Of a DNA stretch of 64,000 bases, positions 32,252-40,111 are shown piece by piece. Each line of letters starts with the position of its first letter. Position 1 is the stretch's first letter. Location: assembly GCA_964503145.1 (NCBI GenBank), contig CAZCYV010000002.1, positions 248,001 through 312,000 on the forward strand. Direction: 5' to 3'. The stretch is from RBG-16-57-11 sp964503145. Its GTDB lineage: Bacteria; Chloroflexota; Anaerolineae; Anaerolineales; UBA4823. The notes beneath the pieces are model-generated. The model made no database searches and was not told where the DNA came from. It saw only the letters and a program-made list of their open reading frames with translations. The position numbers and the translations under genes were made by a program.

Positions 32252-33469
32252 ATGCGGCCAAATCTATACCTCGCGCTTCTTCTCATAGCGCTGTTGACGA
32301 ACGCCTGCTCGCCCGGCCTCGCCGACAGACGCACCGCCACGCCAAAGATCGCCGCGCCCGTTGATCCGCCCGTCGCGCCATCGGCGACATCGACCGATAT
32401 GGCTTTTCCCAGGCCAGATTTCCCGTCTTGCGACCCCTATCCTGCGCCGCCCTTCGACGGTTCGACCCATGGCGCCATCATCCCGACGCTGTCTGGCGAA
32501 GAGACTGCGCCCACGCTGCGCACCCTGGCCGAGGCGCGCGGCTTCTATATCGGCGCCGCCACAGACCCGGCCTATCTGCGACGCCCGGAGCATGCCGACT
32601 TGCTGGCGCGCCAGTTCAATATGCTGGCGGTCGAGAACGCCATGAAATGGGAGGTGATCCACCCCGAGCCGGAGCGCTATGACTTTGCCCCGGGGGATGC
32701 CCTGGTGGCTTTTGCGCAGGCAAATCACATGGCGGTGTATGGTCATGTGCTGGTCTGGGATCTGCAGCAACCCGCCTGGCTGACCGAAAGCGAACACACC
32801 CGGGAAGAGTGGATTCAGATTCTCTGCCAGCATATCAAAACCGTGGTCGGTCATTATCGCGGCCAGATCTACGCCTGGGATGTAGTCAACGAAGCTTTCG
32901 ACGACGAAGGCGTCCTGCGCAATACCCATTGGTTGCGCGCCATCGGCCCAGAATACATCCCCATGGCTTTCCAATGGGCGCGCGAGGCCGACCCAGATGC
33001 GCTGTTAATCTACAATGACTTCTCGGCTGAAGGGATGAACCCAAAATCGCAGGCTATTTATGTCATGATCCAGAGCCTGCTGAAGATGGGCATCCCAATC
33101 AATGGGGTAGGCCTGCAAATGCACGTTTTCCTGGATGGCCCACCAACCCCCCAGGAGCTGGCGGAGAACATGCGCCGCCTGGCGGATCTGGGTTTACAGG
33201 TTCACATCACCGAAATGGATGTGCGCACCTACACTAGCCAGGCCGGCCCGGCGGAGAAAATGGCCGCCCAGGCGCAGGTTTACCGGGCAGCCTTGGCGGT
33301 CTGCCTGCAGGCTCCAAACTGCAATGTGTTCGTCACCTGGGGCTTGAGTGATCGTTATTCGTGGATCCCAGGCTACTTCAAGACACCCGATGCGCCGCTT
33401 CTTTTCGATGAAGGTGGCCAGCCAAAGCCTGCTTTCCAGGCTGTTCTGGAAGAGTTGCGAACGCCGTGA
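32252..33469 (+). CDS. Glycoside hydrolase family 10 (endo-beta-1,4-xylanase) lipoprotein
   Basis: 405 aa from the ATG at 32252, which opens a lipoprotein signal (lipobox LTNAC, Cys19). After a 60-residue Pro/Ser/Thr linker comes a full GH10 barrel (about 95-402): FNMLAVENAMKWEVIHPEP, acid/base Glu214 (WDVVNEAF) and nucleophile Glu321 (HITEMDV). In the strand-3 motif the usual HTLVWH reads HVLVWD, so the conserved second His is Asp170; this residue lies near the -1 subsite. The enzyme should hydrolyse xylan-type chains at the cell surface. It is the only obvious polysaccharide-degrading enzyme in the window and is not linked to a transport operon. Confidence 0.93.
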   Translation: MRPNLYLALLLIALLTNACSPGLADRRTATPKIAAPVDPPVAPSATSTDMAFPRPDFPSCDPYPAPPFDGSTHGAIIPTLSGEETAPTLRTLAEARGFYIGAATDPAYLRRPEHADLLARQFNMLAVENAMKWEVIHPEPERYDFAPGDALVAFAQANHMAVYGHVLVWDLQQPAWLTESEHTREEWIQILCQHIKTVVGHYRGQIYAWDVVNEAFDDEGVLRNTHWLRAIGPEYIPMAFQWAREADPDALLIYNDFSAEGMNPKSQAIYVMIQSLLKMGIPINGVGLQMHVFLDGPPTPQELAENMRRLADLGLQVHITEMDVRTYTSQAGPAEKMAAQAQVYRAALAVCLQAPNCNVFVTWGLSDRYSWIPGYFKTPDAPLLFDEGGQPKPAFQAVLEELRTP

Positions 33470-33480
33470 TCTCGCTTATG

Positions 33481-35256
33481 CTAAATATCTCCCAGGCTCT
33501 CGGAGGCGAGGCTTTGATTAATCTGCTCCTGCAAGGCAGCGATCTCTGATCCCAGTCGAGCGATCACTGTGTCAAGGGAGACGATCTCTCGCTCCGCCTG
33601 ATCTCTGCGCTTTAGCTCCACGCCGCCAGCCTTGAGCGCGCGCTCGCTCACTGTGACCCGCAGCGGCAGTCCGATCAAATCCGCATCGTTGAATTTCACC
33701 CCTGGACTTTCCGGGCGGTCATCGTACAGCGTTTCGATCCCAACAGAGAGGAGAGCGGCATAAAGCTGCTCGGCGGTATCCAGCGTTTCGGGGCTGCCCT
33801 TGCCTGCCAGGGCGACCAGATGCACCGCATAGGGCGCCACCGAGATCGGCCAGATCAGCCCCTGCTCATCGTGGTGCTCCTCGGCGATACAAGCCATCAG
33901 CCGTCCGATGCCAATGCCATAAGAGCCCATTACCACAAGCTGGGGTTGTCCGTTGGCATCCAGATAGGTGCAGCCCAGCGCCTCGCTGAACTCTGTCCCG
34001 AGTTTGAAAATATTGCCTACCTCCACGCCGCGCGCTGCGTTTAGCGGATGCCCACAACGCGCACAGGCGTCGCCTTGCTGCGCAGCAGCAATATCGGTCA
34101 CGACATCAGCCTGATAATCCCGTCCGTAATTGGTGTTCAGCAGATGATAGCCCTCGTCGTTTGCTCCAGCTGCCAGGTTGGGACTCAAGGGGACGGCGTC
34201 GTCAACGACCACCAGGACATCTTTCAGGCCCACCGGCGAGGCGTATCCCGGGACCGCTCCCACGGCGCGGATCTCAGCCTCGGTTGCCGGGCGCAGCGCC
34301 TGGGCTTTGACTGCATTGGCCAGTTTGGTCTCGTTGACTTCCATGTCGCCGCGGATCACCGCGAAGATCAGGCGCTCGACTTTGGTTTCGCCTTCGGGGA
34401 TCACCGCGACCATGAAAACGGCTTTGGCGGTGCGCGCCTTGGGCACTCCCAGGAAGTTAGCCAGCTCTTCGATGCTCTTACATCCTGGCGTAGCGACCTT
34501 TTCGGTTGGCAGCGGCGCCTCATTCGCAGGCAGTGTCTTGCGGAAGACAGCCACCTGCCGGTTGGCGGAAAACCCACAGGCTTCGCATAACAGCAGGGTA
34601 TCCTCGCCGATCGGGGTCAGGTACATGAACTCATGGGCCAGCTTGCCGCCCATGATGCCCACGTCGGCCTTGACGGCGATCACCGGTAGCCCGCAACGGC
34701 GGAAGATGTTGAAATAAGCCTGGTAATGGTTGCGGTATTGGCGATCCAACCCTTCCCAATCGGCGTCCAGGCTGTAGCTATCTTTCATCGTGAATTCGCG
34801 CACGCGGATCAAACCAGCGCGAGGGCGCGGGTCGTCGCGGAACTTGGTTTGCACATGGTAGAGCATCTGCGGCAGTTGGCGGTAGGAATGCACCTGTCGG
34901 CGCACCAGGTCGGCAATCACCTCTTCATGGGTCATCGCCAGCACCATATCCCGCCCCGAACGGTCTTGAAAGCGCGCCATTTCGGCGTCGATCTTGTACC
35001 AGCGCCGGCTTTCCTTCCAGATATCGGCGGGTTGCACCACCGGCATGGTGATCTCCTGGCCGCCGATGGCCTCCATCTCCTGGCGGATGATGGCCTCGAT
35101 CTTGTTCATGGTGCGCCGCGCCAGGGGCAGGTAGCTGAAAATTCCAGCAGCGAGCTGGCGGATGAAACCAGCGCGCAGCAGCAATTGATGGCTGGCAACC
35201 TCTGCTTCGGCGGGCGCTTCACGCAAGGTCTGGCTGAAGAGTCGGCTCATGCGCAT
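33481..35256 (-). CDS. proS: Proline-tRNA ligase, bacterial type with editing insertion
   Basis: 591 aa. Class II core (SHQLLLRAGFIRQLAAGIFSYL; motif 2 FRDDPRPRAGLIRVREFTMK) interrupted by the YbaK-like INS editing domain (about 225-400), which removes mischarged alanine; motif 3 (YGIGIGRLMACIAEEHHDE) and the anticodon-binding domain follow. It charges tRNA-Pro. The ATG at 35256 has AGGAG seven bases upstream. The mRNA begins about 176 nt earlier at the promoter 35439-35466 and carries a proline-rich leader ORF and competing hairpins (separate entries), so expression is probably controlled by charged tRNA-Pro supply. Confidence 0.97.
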   Translation of the reverse strand: MRMSRLFSQTLREAPAEAEVASHQLLLRAGFIRQLAAGIFSYLPLARRTMNKIEAIIRQEMEAIGGQEITMPVVQPADIWKESRRWYKIDAEMARFQDRSGRDMVLAMTHEEVIADLVRRQVHSYRQLPQMLYHVQTKFRDDPRPRAGLIRVREFTMKDSYSLDADWEGLDRQYRNHYQAYFNIFRRCGLPVIAVKADVGIMGGKLAHEFMYLTPIGEDTLLLCEACGFSANRQVAVFRKTLPANEAPLPTEKVATPGCKSIEELANFLGVPKARTAKAVFMVAVIPEGETKVERLIFAVIRGDMEVNETKLANAVKAQALRPATEAEIRAVGAVPGYASPVGLKDVLVVVDDAVPLSPNLAAGANDEGYHLLNTNYGRDYQADVVTDIAAAQQGDACARCGHPLNAARGVEVGNIFKLGTEFSEALGCTYLDANGQPQLVVMGSYGIGIGRLMACIAEEHHDEQGLIWPISVAPYAVHLVALAGKGSPETLDTAEQLYAALLSVGIETLYDDRPESPGVKFNDADLIGLPLRVTVSERALKAGGVELKRRDQAEREIVSLDTVIARLGSEIAALQEQINQSLASESLGDI

Positions 35257-35285
35257 GGCAAATCTCCTGTCGTTCTTAAAGATAT

Positions 35286-35400
35286 CGCCCTCTGGCTTTC
35301 AATCCAGAGGGCGGTGATCGGCGAGAAAGAGGTATGCGCCACCCATCCTACCCTGAACGACTGAAAGCCCGCTCGAGCAACTGCGGGGCAGGGGTAGGGA
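35286..35400 (-). promoter_or_regulatory. Attenuator of proS: competing helices around a Pro-codon leader
   Basis: Four segments in transcript order. Segment 1, the Pro codons (CCTACCC within 35391-35400), is complementary to segment 2, GGGTAGG (35347-35353), which contains the leader stop codon. Segment 2 continues as GGGTGG and can instead pair with segment 3, CCGCCC (about 35309-35314), the 5' side of the last hairpin. Segments 3 and 4 form a perfect 10-bp stem CGCCCTCTGG/CCAGAGGGCG (35286-35313). Stalling at Pro codons would free segment 2, sequester 3 and prevent the 3:4 hairpin. The weak point is the tract after the hairpin (ATATCTTTAAG), which is a poor terminator U-run. Confidence 0.6.
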
Positions 35401-35431
35401 TAGGCGCAGGGAAAAGAATACCTTTTTGCAT
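35348..35431 (-). CDS. Proline-rich leader peptide of proS
   Basis: 27 codons, ATG at 35431, stop TAG at 35350-35348. The stretch PAPIPTPAP places five prolines within nine codons, ten codons ahead of the first downstream helix, exactly what a regulatory leader for a prolyl-tRNA synthetase needs. The predicted transcription start (about 35432) coincides with the ATG and there is no Shine-Dalgarno, so it would be translated as a leaderless message. No function for the peptide itself is expected. Confidence 0.6.
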   Translation of the reverse strand: MQKGILFPAPIPTPAPQLLERAFSRSG

Positions 35432-35438
35432 AGCCTGA

Positions 35439-35466
35439 AGTTTACCATTCTTGTGCGCGTTGTCAA
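35439..35466 (-). promoter_or_regulatory. Promoter of proS
   Basis: Consensus TTGACA (35461-35466), 16-bp spacer, TAAACT (35439-35444). Start near 35432. Confidence 0.7.
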
Positions 35467-35501
35467 GGAAGGCGTTCCTGCTTTCACATCCAAAGAGCGG
35501 A

Positions 35502-36278
35502 TCAAATCCGGCTGAGTGTAAGATCACCGATCTCGATCCACGCCGGCTCGGCGCAAGCCAGAAATCCATAGCGGAAGCGGCCATCGGGGCCGAGCGCCAG
35601 GTATTGGTTGTCGATCCAGATCACCAACCCCAATCGGCCAGAAGGCGCGACGGCAGTTTCCAGGATCACTGCCCCATCCACATAAAAGCGCGCCTGGTCA
35701 GGTTCCCACTCCAGGCGATAGCTGTGCCAATCCGAAGGATCCAGCGTCAAAGGCGCGGCGGCCTGGCGGACGATTCTCCGTCCCAAGCGACGCAGCCCTC
35801 GGACTGCCATTGGCGCCCCCAGCAGCGGCAACGCCAGGACGCCAAATGGCAAGAACACAGTTGACCAACTGGGTGACTGGAAAGTAGCGGCCAGACCGCC
35901 CTGGGCCGGCAAATCATCGCGCAGCGAAAGATAATTGGACGGAGAGGCGAAGAAGAACCAGATTGTATTGGGCAGCGCCGGCAGCCGCAGCAACCCCTGG
36001 CGGCTTAACAACCCCATGCTGAAAGGGTCGTTCCAAAGCCCAAACCCCCATGTGCCGGGGATGTTGGCGGCCGAAGCGCGAGCTCGCAGGCTCAATGCCA
36101 TCGGCGACTGGTGCAGAAATTTCCGCCTGGACAGGTTGCCATAGTCATCGAGTTGCGCCAACCGGTAATGATCGGCGCCTCCGGGCGGCAAGAAAAGGCG
36201 CCAGGTTCCGGGCGCAACTTCGAAAATCTCCGCGCCTGGCGTCAGACCCGGATATAGTCCGAGCGGGTATGCATCCAT
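35502..36278 (-). CDS. Concanavalin A-like/GH16-fold protein lacking catalytic acids
   Basis: 258 aa from the ATG at 36278, preceded by GGAG; an upstream ATG at 36329 lies beyond the likely promoter. The sequence has the strand pattern of GH16-like jelly rolls: ALSLRARASAANIPGTWGFG, GFGLWNDPFSM and the late DWHSYRLEWEPDQARFYVDG, which in GH16 enzymes is WHTY-EW...FYVDG. The GH16 catalytic motif ExDxxE is not present, so I read it as a non-catalytic glucan- or lectin-like protein. There is no signal peptide, odd for such a fold. One short hydrophobic stretch (STVFLPFGVLALPLLG) lies in the middle. Confidence 0.65.
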   Translation of the reverse strand: MDAYPLGLYPGLTPGAEIFEVAPGTWRLFLPPGGADHYRLAQLDDYGNLSRRKFLHQSPMALSLRARASAANIPGTWGFGLWNDPFSMGLLSRQGLLRLPALPNTIWFFFASPSNYLSLRDDLPAQGGLAATFQSPSWSTVFLPFGVLALPLLGAPMAVRGLRRLGRRIVRQAAAPLTLDPSDWHSYRLEWEPDQARFYVDGAVILETAVAPSGRLGLVIWIDNQYLALGPDGRFRYGFLACAEPAWIEIGDLTLSRI

Positions 36279-36300
36279 GCAGGCTCCAACTCCTTGCTTG

Positions 36301-36329
36301 TTTATACCATGCGCGCGACAAGGCGGCAA
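36301..36329 (-). promoter_or_regulatory. Promoter of the GH16-like gene
   Basis: TTGCCG (36324-36329), 17-bp spacer, TATAAA (36301-36306), TGG before the -10 box. Start near 36294. Confidence 0.55.
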
Positions 36330-36406
36330 TCTTTCGCGCCGAGCCTTGGGCGCGCCCTACACTCCAGAGAATGATGTATAATCTAGGTCGTCTTCGAGGA
36401 GTATGG

Positions 36407-37054
36407 ATGGAAATCACCTGGTACGGACTTTCATGTTTTCGCCTGACCGAGCGCGGCCTGGCCAGCGTCGTCACCGATCCCTATGATCATTTGGTCACCG
36501 GCTATGAGCCGCTGAAGCTAAAAGCCGATATCGTGACCATCAGCCACGACGCCCCGGGGCATAACAACGCTGCTGCGGTGAAAGGCAAGAGCCATGTGAT
36601 CACCGGGCCCGGCGAATACGAGATCGGCGGTGTGTTCATCACCGGCGTGCAGACGAACGGCTTCAGCAAGCGCACGCCGGACGAGCCGCGCAACACGCTA
36701 TACACCTTCGATTTCGAAGGGTTGACCGTGGCGCACCTGGGCGACCTGCGGCGCGTCCCCAGTCAAGCAGAGATCGAGGCCCTGGGCAATGTGCATGTGG
36801 CGCTGGTGCCGGTCGGCGGCGGCGGTGGGTTGTCATCCGCCAAAGCGGTCGAAGTTATCAGCCTGCTGGAGCCGGGAATCGTCATCCCCATGCATTATAG
36901 CCTGCCGGGCAGCGCGTTGAAGCTCAGCCCTTTGAGCAAGTTTTTGAAAGAAATGGGGATAGCCAGCGCCGAGCCGCAGCCTTCGCTCAAGCTAACCCTC
37001 AGCAATGTTCCCGAGGATACCCGTGTGGTCGTCCTGAGTTGCGCGAAATCATAA
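36407..37054 (+). CDS. Metallo-beta-lactamase-fold protein with degenerate metal motif
   Basis: 215 aa from the ATG at 36407 (GAGGAG five bases upstream, TATAAT at 36377-36382). The order of strands fits the UlaG-like MBL family: MEITWYGLSCFRLTERG, ADIVTISHDAPGHNN, VITGPGEYEIGGVFITGVQT, LTVAHLGDLRRVPSQAE and IVIPMHY. The HxHxDH zinc motif reads SHDAPGHNN, so the second His and the Asp are replaced by Ala and Gly; the later His and Asp residues remain. Activity may be lost or the metal site mononuclear. Function unknown. It is the first gene of a run leading through 37081 to mutY. Confidence 0.8.
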   Translation: MEITWYGLSCFRLTERGLASVVTDPYDHLVTGYEPLKLKADIVTISHDAPGHNNAAAVKGKSHVITGPGEYEIGGVFITGVQTNGFSKRTPDEPRNTLYTFDFEGLTVAHLGDLRRVPSQAEIEALGNVHVALVPVGGGGGLSSAKAVEVISLLEPGIVIPMHYSLPGSALKLSPLSKFLKEMGIASAEPQPSLKLTLSNVPEDTRVVVLSCAKS

Positions 37055-37080
37055 AGGATGGGCTGGGAGGAACGTAAAAC

Positions 37081-37383
37081 GTGGCCGTAAAACTATTGAT
37101 GACTTGGGACATCTTGCCTGGCCGAGAGCAGGAATATTTCGAGTTCGTGGTGCGCGATTTCATCCCCGGCGTGCAGCGGCTGGGGATGGAACCAAGCGAT
37201 GCCTGGTACACCATGTACGGCGACCAGCCTCAGATCCTGGCGGCCATGCAAATGCCCAGCATCAGCTCGCTGGAGAGAATCCTGAAGTCCTCCGAGTGGA
37301 ATGATCTCACGCAACGCCTCCTGGACTACGTGGAGAATTTCAAGATCAAGGTCGTCCAGGCCCGAAGCGGATTCCAGATGTGA
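37081..37383 (+). CDS. Small conserved-looking protein, possible dimeric alpha-beta barrel
   Basis: 100 aa, starting at GTG (37081) after GGGAGGAA. It contains KLLMTWDILPGREQEYFEF, DAWYTMYGDQPQILAAMQM and a helical C terminus. The pattern of strand-helix-strand with an early 'PG-x-E-x-EYF' segment resembles NIPSNAP or antibiotic-monooxygenase-like ferredoxin folds, but the match is only by eye. Its stop overlaps the mutY start by four bases (GTGA), so it is co-translated with mutY. No function is assigned. Confidence 0.72.
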   Translation: MAVKLLMTWDILPGREQEYFEFVVRDFIPGVQRLGMEPSDAWYTMYGDQPQILAAMQMPSISSLERILKSSEWNDLTQRLLDYVENFKIKVVQARSGFQM

Positions 37384-38459
37384 AGCAATCCGAATTTACG
37401 GCTGACTTGCTCGCCTGGTATGCACAGCATGCCCGCGCTCTTCCCTGGCGCGGCAATTGCAACCCTTATGCGATATGGGTGTCTGAGGTCATGCTGCAAC
37501 AGACGCAGGTCGAGACGGTAATCCCCTATTTCGAACGCTGGATGGCGCGTTTTCCCACCCTGGCGTCTTTGGCCCAGGCTCCTCTACAAGAGGTGCTCTC
37601 GGCCTGGGAGGGGTTGGGGTATTACGCTCGCGCTCGCAACCTGCACCGCGCGGCGCAGATCGTCTATCGAGAGATGAACGGCGAGTTGCCACGCGACCCT
37701 CAGGCGCTGGCCCAACTGCCCGGCATCGGACGCTATACCGCGGGGGCGATCGCGTCTCTGGCGTTCGGTGTGGATGCTCCCGCACTGGATGGCAATATTC
37801 GCCGCGTGATGGCGCGCGTCTTCAATCTGGCCGAGCCGGCCCGTTCCCCATCCGGGGAGCAGCGGCTGTGGGCATGGGTCAGCGAACACCTGCCGCCCGG
37901 GCAGGCTGGCGATTACAACCAGGCCTTGATGGATCTGGGAGCGACGATCTGCACACCCCGCGCGCCCAATTGCCCGATATGTCCGGTGAGACAACACTGT
38001 CAGGCGTATGCCCTGGGTTTGCAAGAAGAGCGGCCGGTCGTTTTGCGCCGGCCTCCCACGCCGCACTACGTCGTCACCGCAGCGGTGATCTGTCGCCAGG
38101 GGCAAGTCTTGATCACTCAGCGCCCCTCTGAGGGGCTGCTGGGCGGTCTGTGGGAATTTCCGGGGGGCAAGCTCCAGCCCGGCGAGGATCTGGAGGGCTG
38201 TTTGCAGCGTGAAATTGGCGAAGAACTGGGCGCCGGCATTGTGGTGCAGAAGCGGCTGGGCGTTTACCGCCATGCCTATACCCATTTCCGCGTGACCCTG
38301 CACGCTTTCCACTGTAGGCTGAAAAATGGAGCCTCACCCCAACCGCTGCAAGTCAACGATCTGCGCTGGGTGGCGCCTGCCGAGCTGCCGGAGTACCCCA
38401 TGGGGAAGATCGATCGCCAGATCGCCCGCGATCTGTTAGCCCAGGAGAAGCCATGCTGA
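37380..38459 (+). CDS. mutY: A/G-specific adenine glycosylase MutY
   Basis: 359 aa, GTG start overlapping the preceding stop. Catalytic Glu36 (WVSEVMLQQTQV), helix-hairpin-helix (LPGIGRYTAGAIASLAFG), catalytic Asp137 (ALDGNIRRVM), and the 4Fe-4S motif C191-x6-C198-x2-C201-x5-C207 are all present. The C-terminal NUDIX-like domain recognises 8-oxoguanine and here retains a full Nudix box (GKLQPGEDLEGCLQREIGEE), more complete than in many MutY proteins. It removes adenine mispaired with 8-oxoguanine. It overlaps the dipeptidase gene by seven bases. Confidence 0.96.
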   Translation: MKQSEFTADLLAWYAQHARALPWRGNCNPYAIWVSEVMLQQTQVETVIPYFERWMARFPTLASLAQAPLQEVLSAWEGLGYYARARNLHRAAQIVYREMNGELPRDPQALAQLPGIGRYTAGAIASLAFGVDAPALDGNIRRVMARVFNLAEPARSPSGEQRLWAWVSEHLPPGQAGDYNQALMDLGATICTPRAPNCPICPVRQHCQAYALGLQEERPVVLRRPPTPHYVVTAAVICRQGQVLITQRPSEGLLGGLWEFPGGKLQPGEDLEGCLQREIGEELGAGIVVQKRLGVYRHAYTHFRVTLHAFHCRLKNGASPQPLQVNDLRWVAPAELPEYPMGKIDRQIARDLLAQEKPC

Positions 38460-39568
38460 TCGTCGATGCGCATCAGGACCTGGCCTGGAACATGCTGGCC
38501 TTCGGGCGAGATTACACCCGCTCGGTGGTCGAAACGCGCCGCCTCGAGGCGGGTGGGCTAACCCCACGGGTGAACGGCGACGCCCTGATCGGTTGGCCTG
38601 AATACCAGCGGGGACGGGTGGCGCTGGTGTTCGCCAGCCTGTTTGCCACGCCAGCGCGCCACTGCGTTGGCCCCTGGGAACATTCGCTGTGCTATGAAGA
38701 CGCCTCCCAGGCGGCGCGGCTGTACCTGGCTCAGTTGGATGTTTATGAACGCCTGGCGAACGATCATGCGGACAAATTTCAGCTTGTGAAGACCTGCGCC
38801 GATCTCGATCAGGTGCTGACTGCATGGCGAGACCATCCCGTTGGAGAGACTTCGGCGGAAGAACCCGAATCGGCCGCCGCCCCGCCAGTCGGCCTGGTCA
38901 TCAGCATGGAAGGCGCCGATTGCATTCGTGATCCCGGTGAACTGGAGGACTGGTGGCAGCGAGGGGTGCGCCTGATTGGGCCTGCCTGGAGCGGCAACGA
39001 ATATTGTGGCGGCACACGTGAGCCGGGGCCGCTTTCTACCAAAGGTGTCGCCCTGTTGGAACGCATGGCCGACCTGGGCTTTGGCCTCGACCTGACGCAC
39101 ATGGACGAGCGGGCTGTTTTGCAGGCGCTGGATTTGTACCCGGGTGTCCTTTACGCCTCACACAGCAACGCCGCGGCGCTGCTCAAAGACTCGTCCAGCA
39201 ATCGCCACCTTTCTGACCGGCTGATCGATGGGATCCTGGAACGCGATGGCGTCATTGGGGTGGTGCCGTTCAACCAATTTCTCAAACCGGGCTGGCGTAT
39301 CGGAGACCGCCGCGAAGAAGTGTCCTTGGAATGGGTCGTAGCGCAGATCGATCACATCTGCCAGAGGGCCGGCGATGCCCGCCATGTTGGCCTGGGCACC
39401 GACTTCGATGGCGGCTTTGGCTTGCAGTCCGTCCCGGTGGGCATCGACTCGATCGCAGATTTATCTCGGCTGGCACCTGTGTTGGCGGAACGGGGCTACT
39501 CCCCAAATGAGATCGCCGCCGTGATGGGCGAGAACTGGATCGCCCTGTTGAAACGCGTGCTACCGTAG
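38453..39568 (+). CDS. M19 family dipeptidase (renal-dipeptidase-like)
   Basis: 371 aa. The metal ligands of M19 enzymes can be followed: His and Asp in VDAHQDLAWN near the N terminus, bridging Glu in VISMEGADCI, His in LDLTHMDE, His in YASHSNAAAL and Asp in GTDFDGGF. It hydrolyses dipeptides with a broad D/L range and has no signal peptide, so it acts in the cytoplasm. Together with the M42 and M16 peptidases the window shows a strong peptide-turnover theme. Its start lies seven bases inside mutY, implying coupled translation. Confidence 0.92.
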   Translation: MLIVDAHQDLAWNMLAFGRDYTRSVVETRRLEAGGLTPRVNGDALIGWPEYQRGRVALVFASLFATPARHCVGPWEHSLCYEDASQAARLYLAQLDVYERLANDHADKFQLVKTCADLDQVLTAWRDHPVGETSAEEPESAAAPPVGLVISMEGADCIRDPGELEDWWQRGVRLIGPAWSGNEYCGGTREPGPLSTKGVALLERMADLGFGLDLTHMDERAVLQALDLYPGVLYASHSNAAALLKDSSSNRHLSDRLIDGILERDGVIGVVPFNQFLKPGWRIGDRREEVSLEWVVAQIDHICQRAGDARHVGLGTDFDGGFGLQSVPVGIDSIADLSRLAPVLAERGYSPNEIAAVMGENWIALLKRVLP

Positions 39569-39595
39569 CGATTTCCACAAAGGTGCGAAAGAAGC

Positions 39596-40057
39596 ATGGT
39601 TATGGAAGATACTCCTACCCACAAAGATGCCCTGGATGGGCGTTTGCGCCTCCGGTTAGCGGTGGCTGTATTGGGATTGGCCATCTTCGTTTTAGGGATC
39701 AACCCCGGCCTGTTTGGGCTGGATCGCAGCCCGGTAGTGGGGTTTGTGCAGATCGCAGTCTTCCTGGTCGGCCTGGCGATCATCTGCCTGGGCGGCTACT
39801 TAACTTTGACTGCGCTATGGGTAGGTCGGGAGAAATCGATTGCCGCGGATATCGGCTACCGCCTGGTGGCTACGGGTTATGTGATCGCCGCCGCGTCTGG
39901 CATGGCGGATGTATTTGGCTTTGGCAGCCAGCCTTTTCCGGCGACGCCTTTCTTTGGACAGTGGCAGGCGCTGGGTGTGATGGCGGGGCAGGTGTTCATC
40001 ATCATCGGTTTTCTGCTGATGATCCCCCGGCCTGGGAAGCGCTCCTCAAGACCCTGA
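39596..40057 (+). CDS. Small integral membrane protein of unknown function
   Basis: 153 aa with four clear hydrophobic segments (LAVAVLGLAIFVLGI; FVQIAVFLVGLAIICLGGYL; GYRLVATGYVIAAASGMADV; LGVMAGQVFIIIGFLLMIP). No motif is recognised. It follows the dipeptidase by 27 bases and ends in the stem of the terminator shared with the convergent reductase gene. Confidence 0.72.
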   Translation: MVMEDTPTHKDALDGRLRLRLAVAVLGLAIFVLGINPGLFGLDRSPVVGFVQIAVFLVGLAIICLGGYLTLTALWVGREKSIAADIGYRLVATGYVIAAASGMADVFGFGSQPFPATPFFGQWQALGVMAGQVFIIIGFLLMIPRPGKRSSRP

Positions 40058-40085
40058 AGAAAAAGCGGCGCTGCTAGCGCCGCTT
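40056..40085 (-). terminator. Intrinsic terminator of the reductase gene (shared hairpin)
   Basis: AAGCGGCGCT/AGCGCCGCTT (40063-40085, 10 bp, 3-nt loop) followed on the minus strand by a T-rich tract (TTTTTCTTC). It ends the reductase mRNA and may help the convergent membrane-protein mRNA. Confidence 0.85.
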
Positions 40086-40111
40086 GATCGCATCACTGTA
40101 AGCTTGCCTGG

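Noticed and set aside
35286..35466. T-box riboswitch for proS
   Set aside because: GGGTGGCGC in the leader looks a little like the T-box core, but the 14-nt consensus, the specifier loop and the usual length are missing. The proline-rich ORF explains the leader better.
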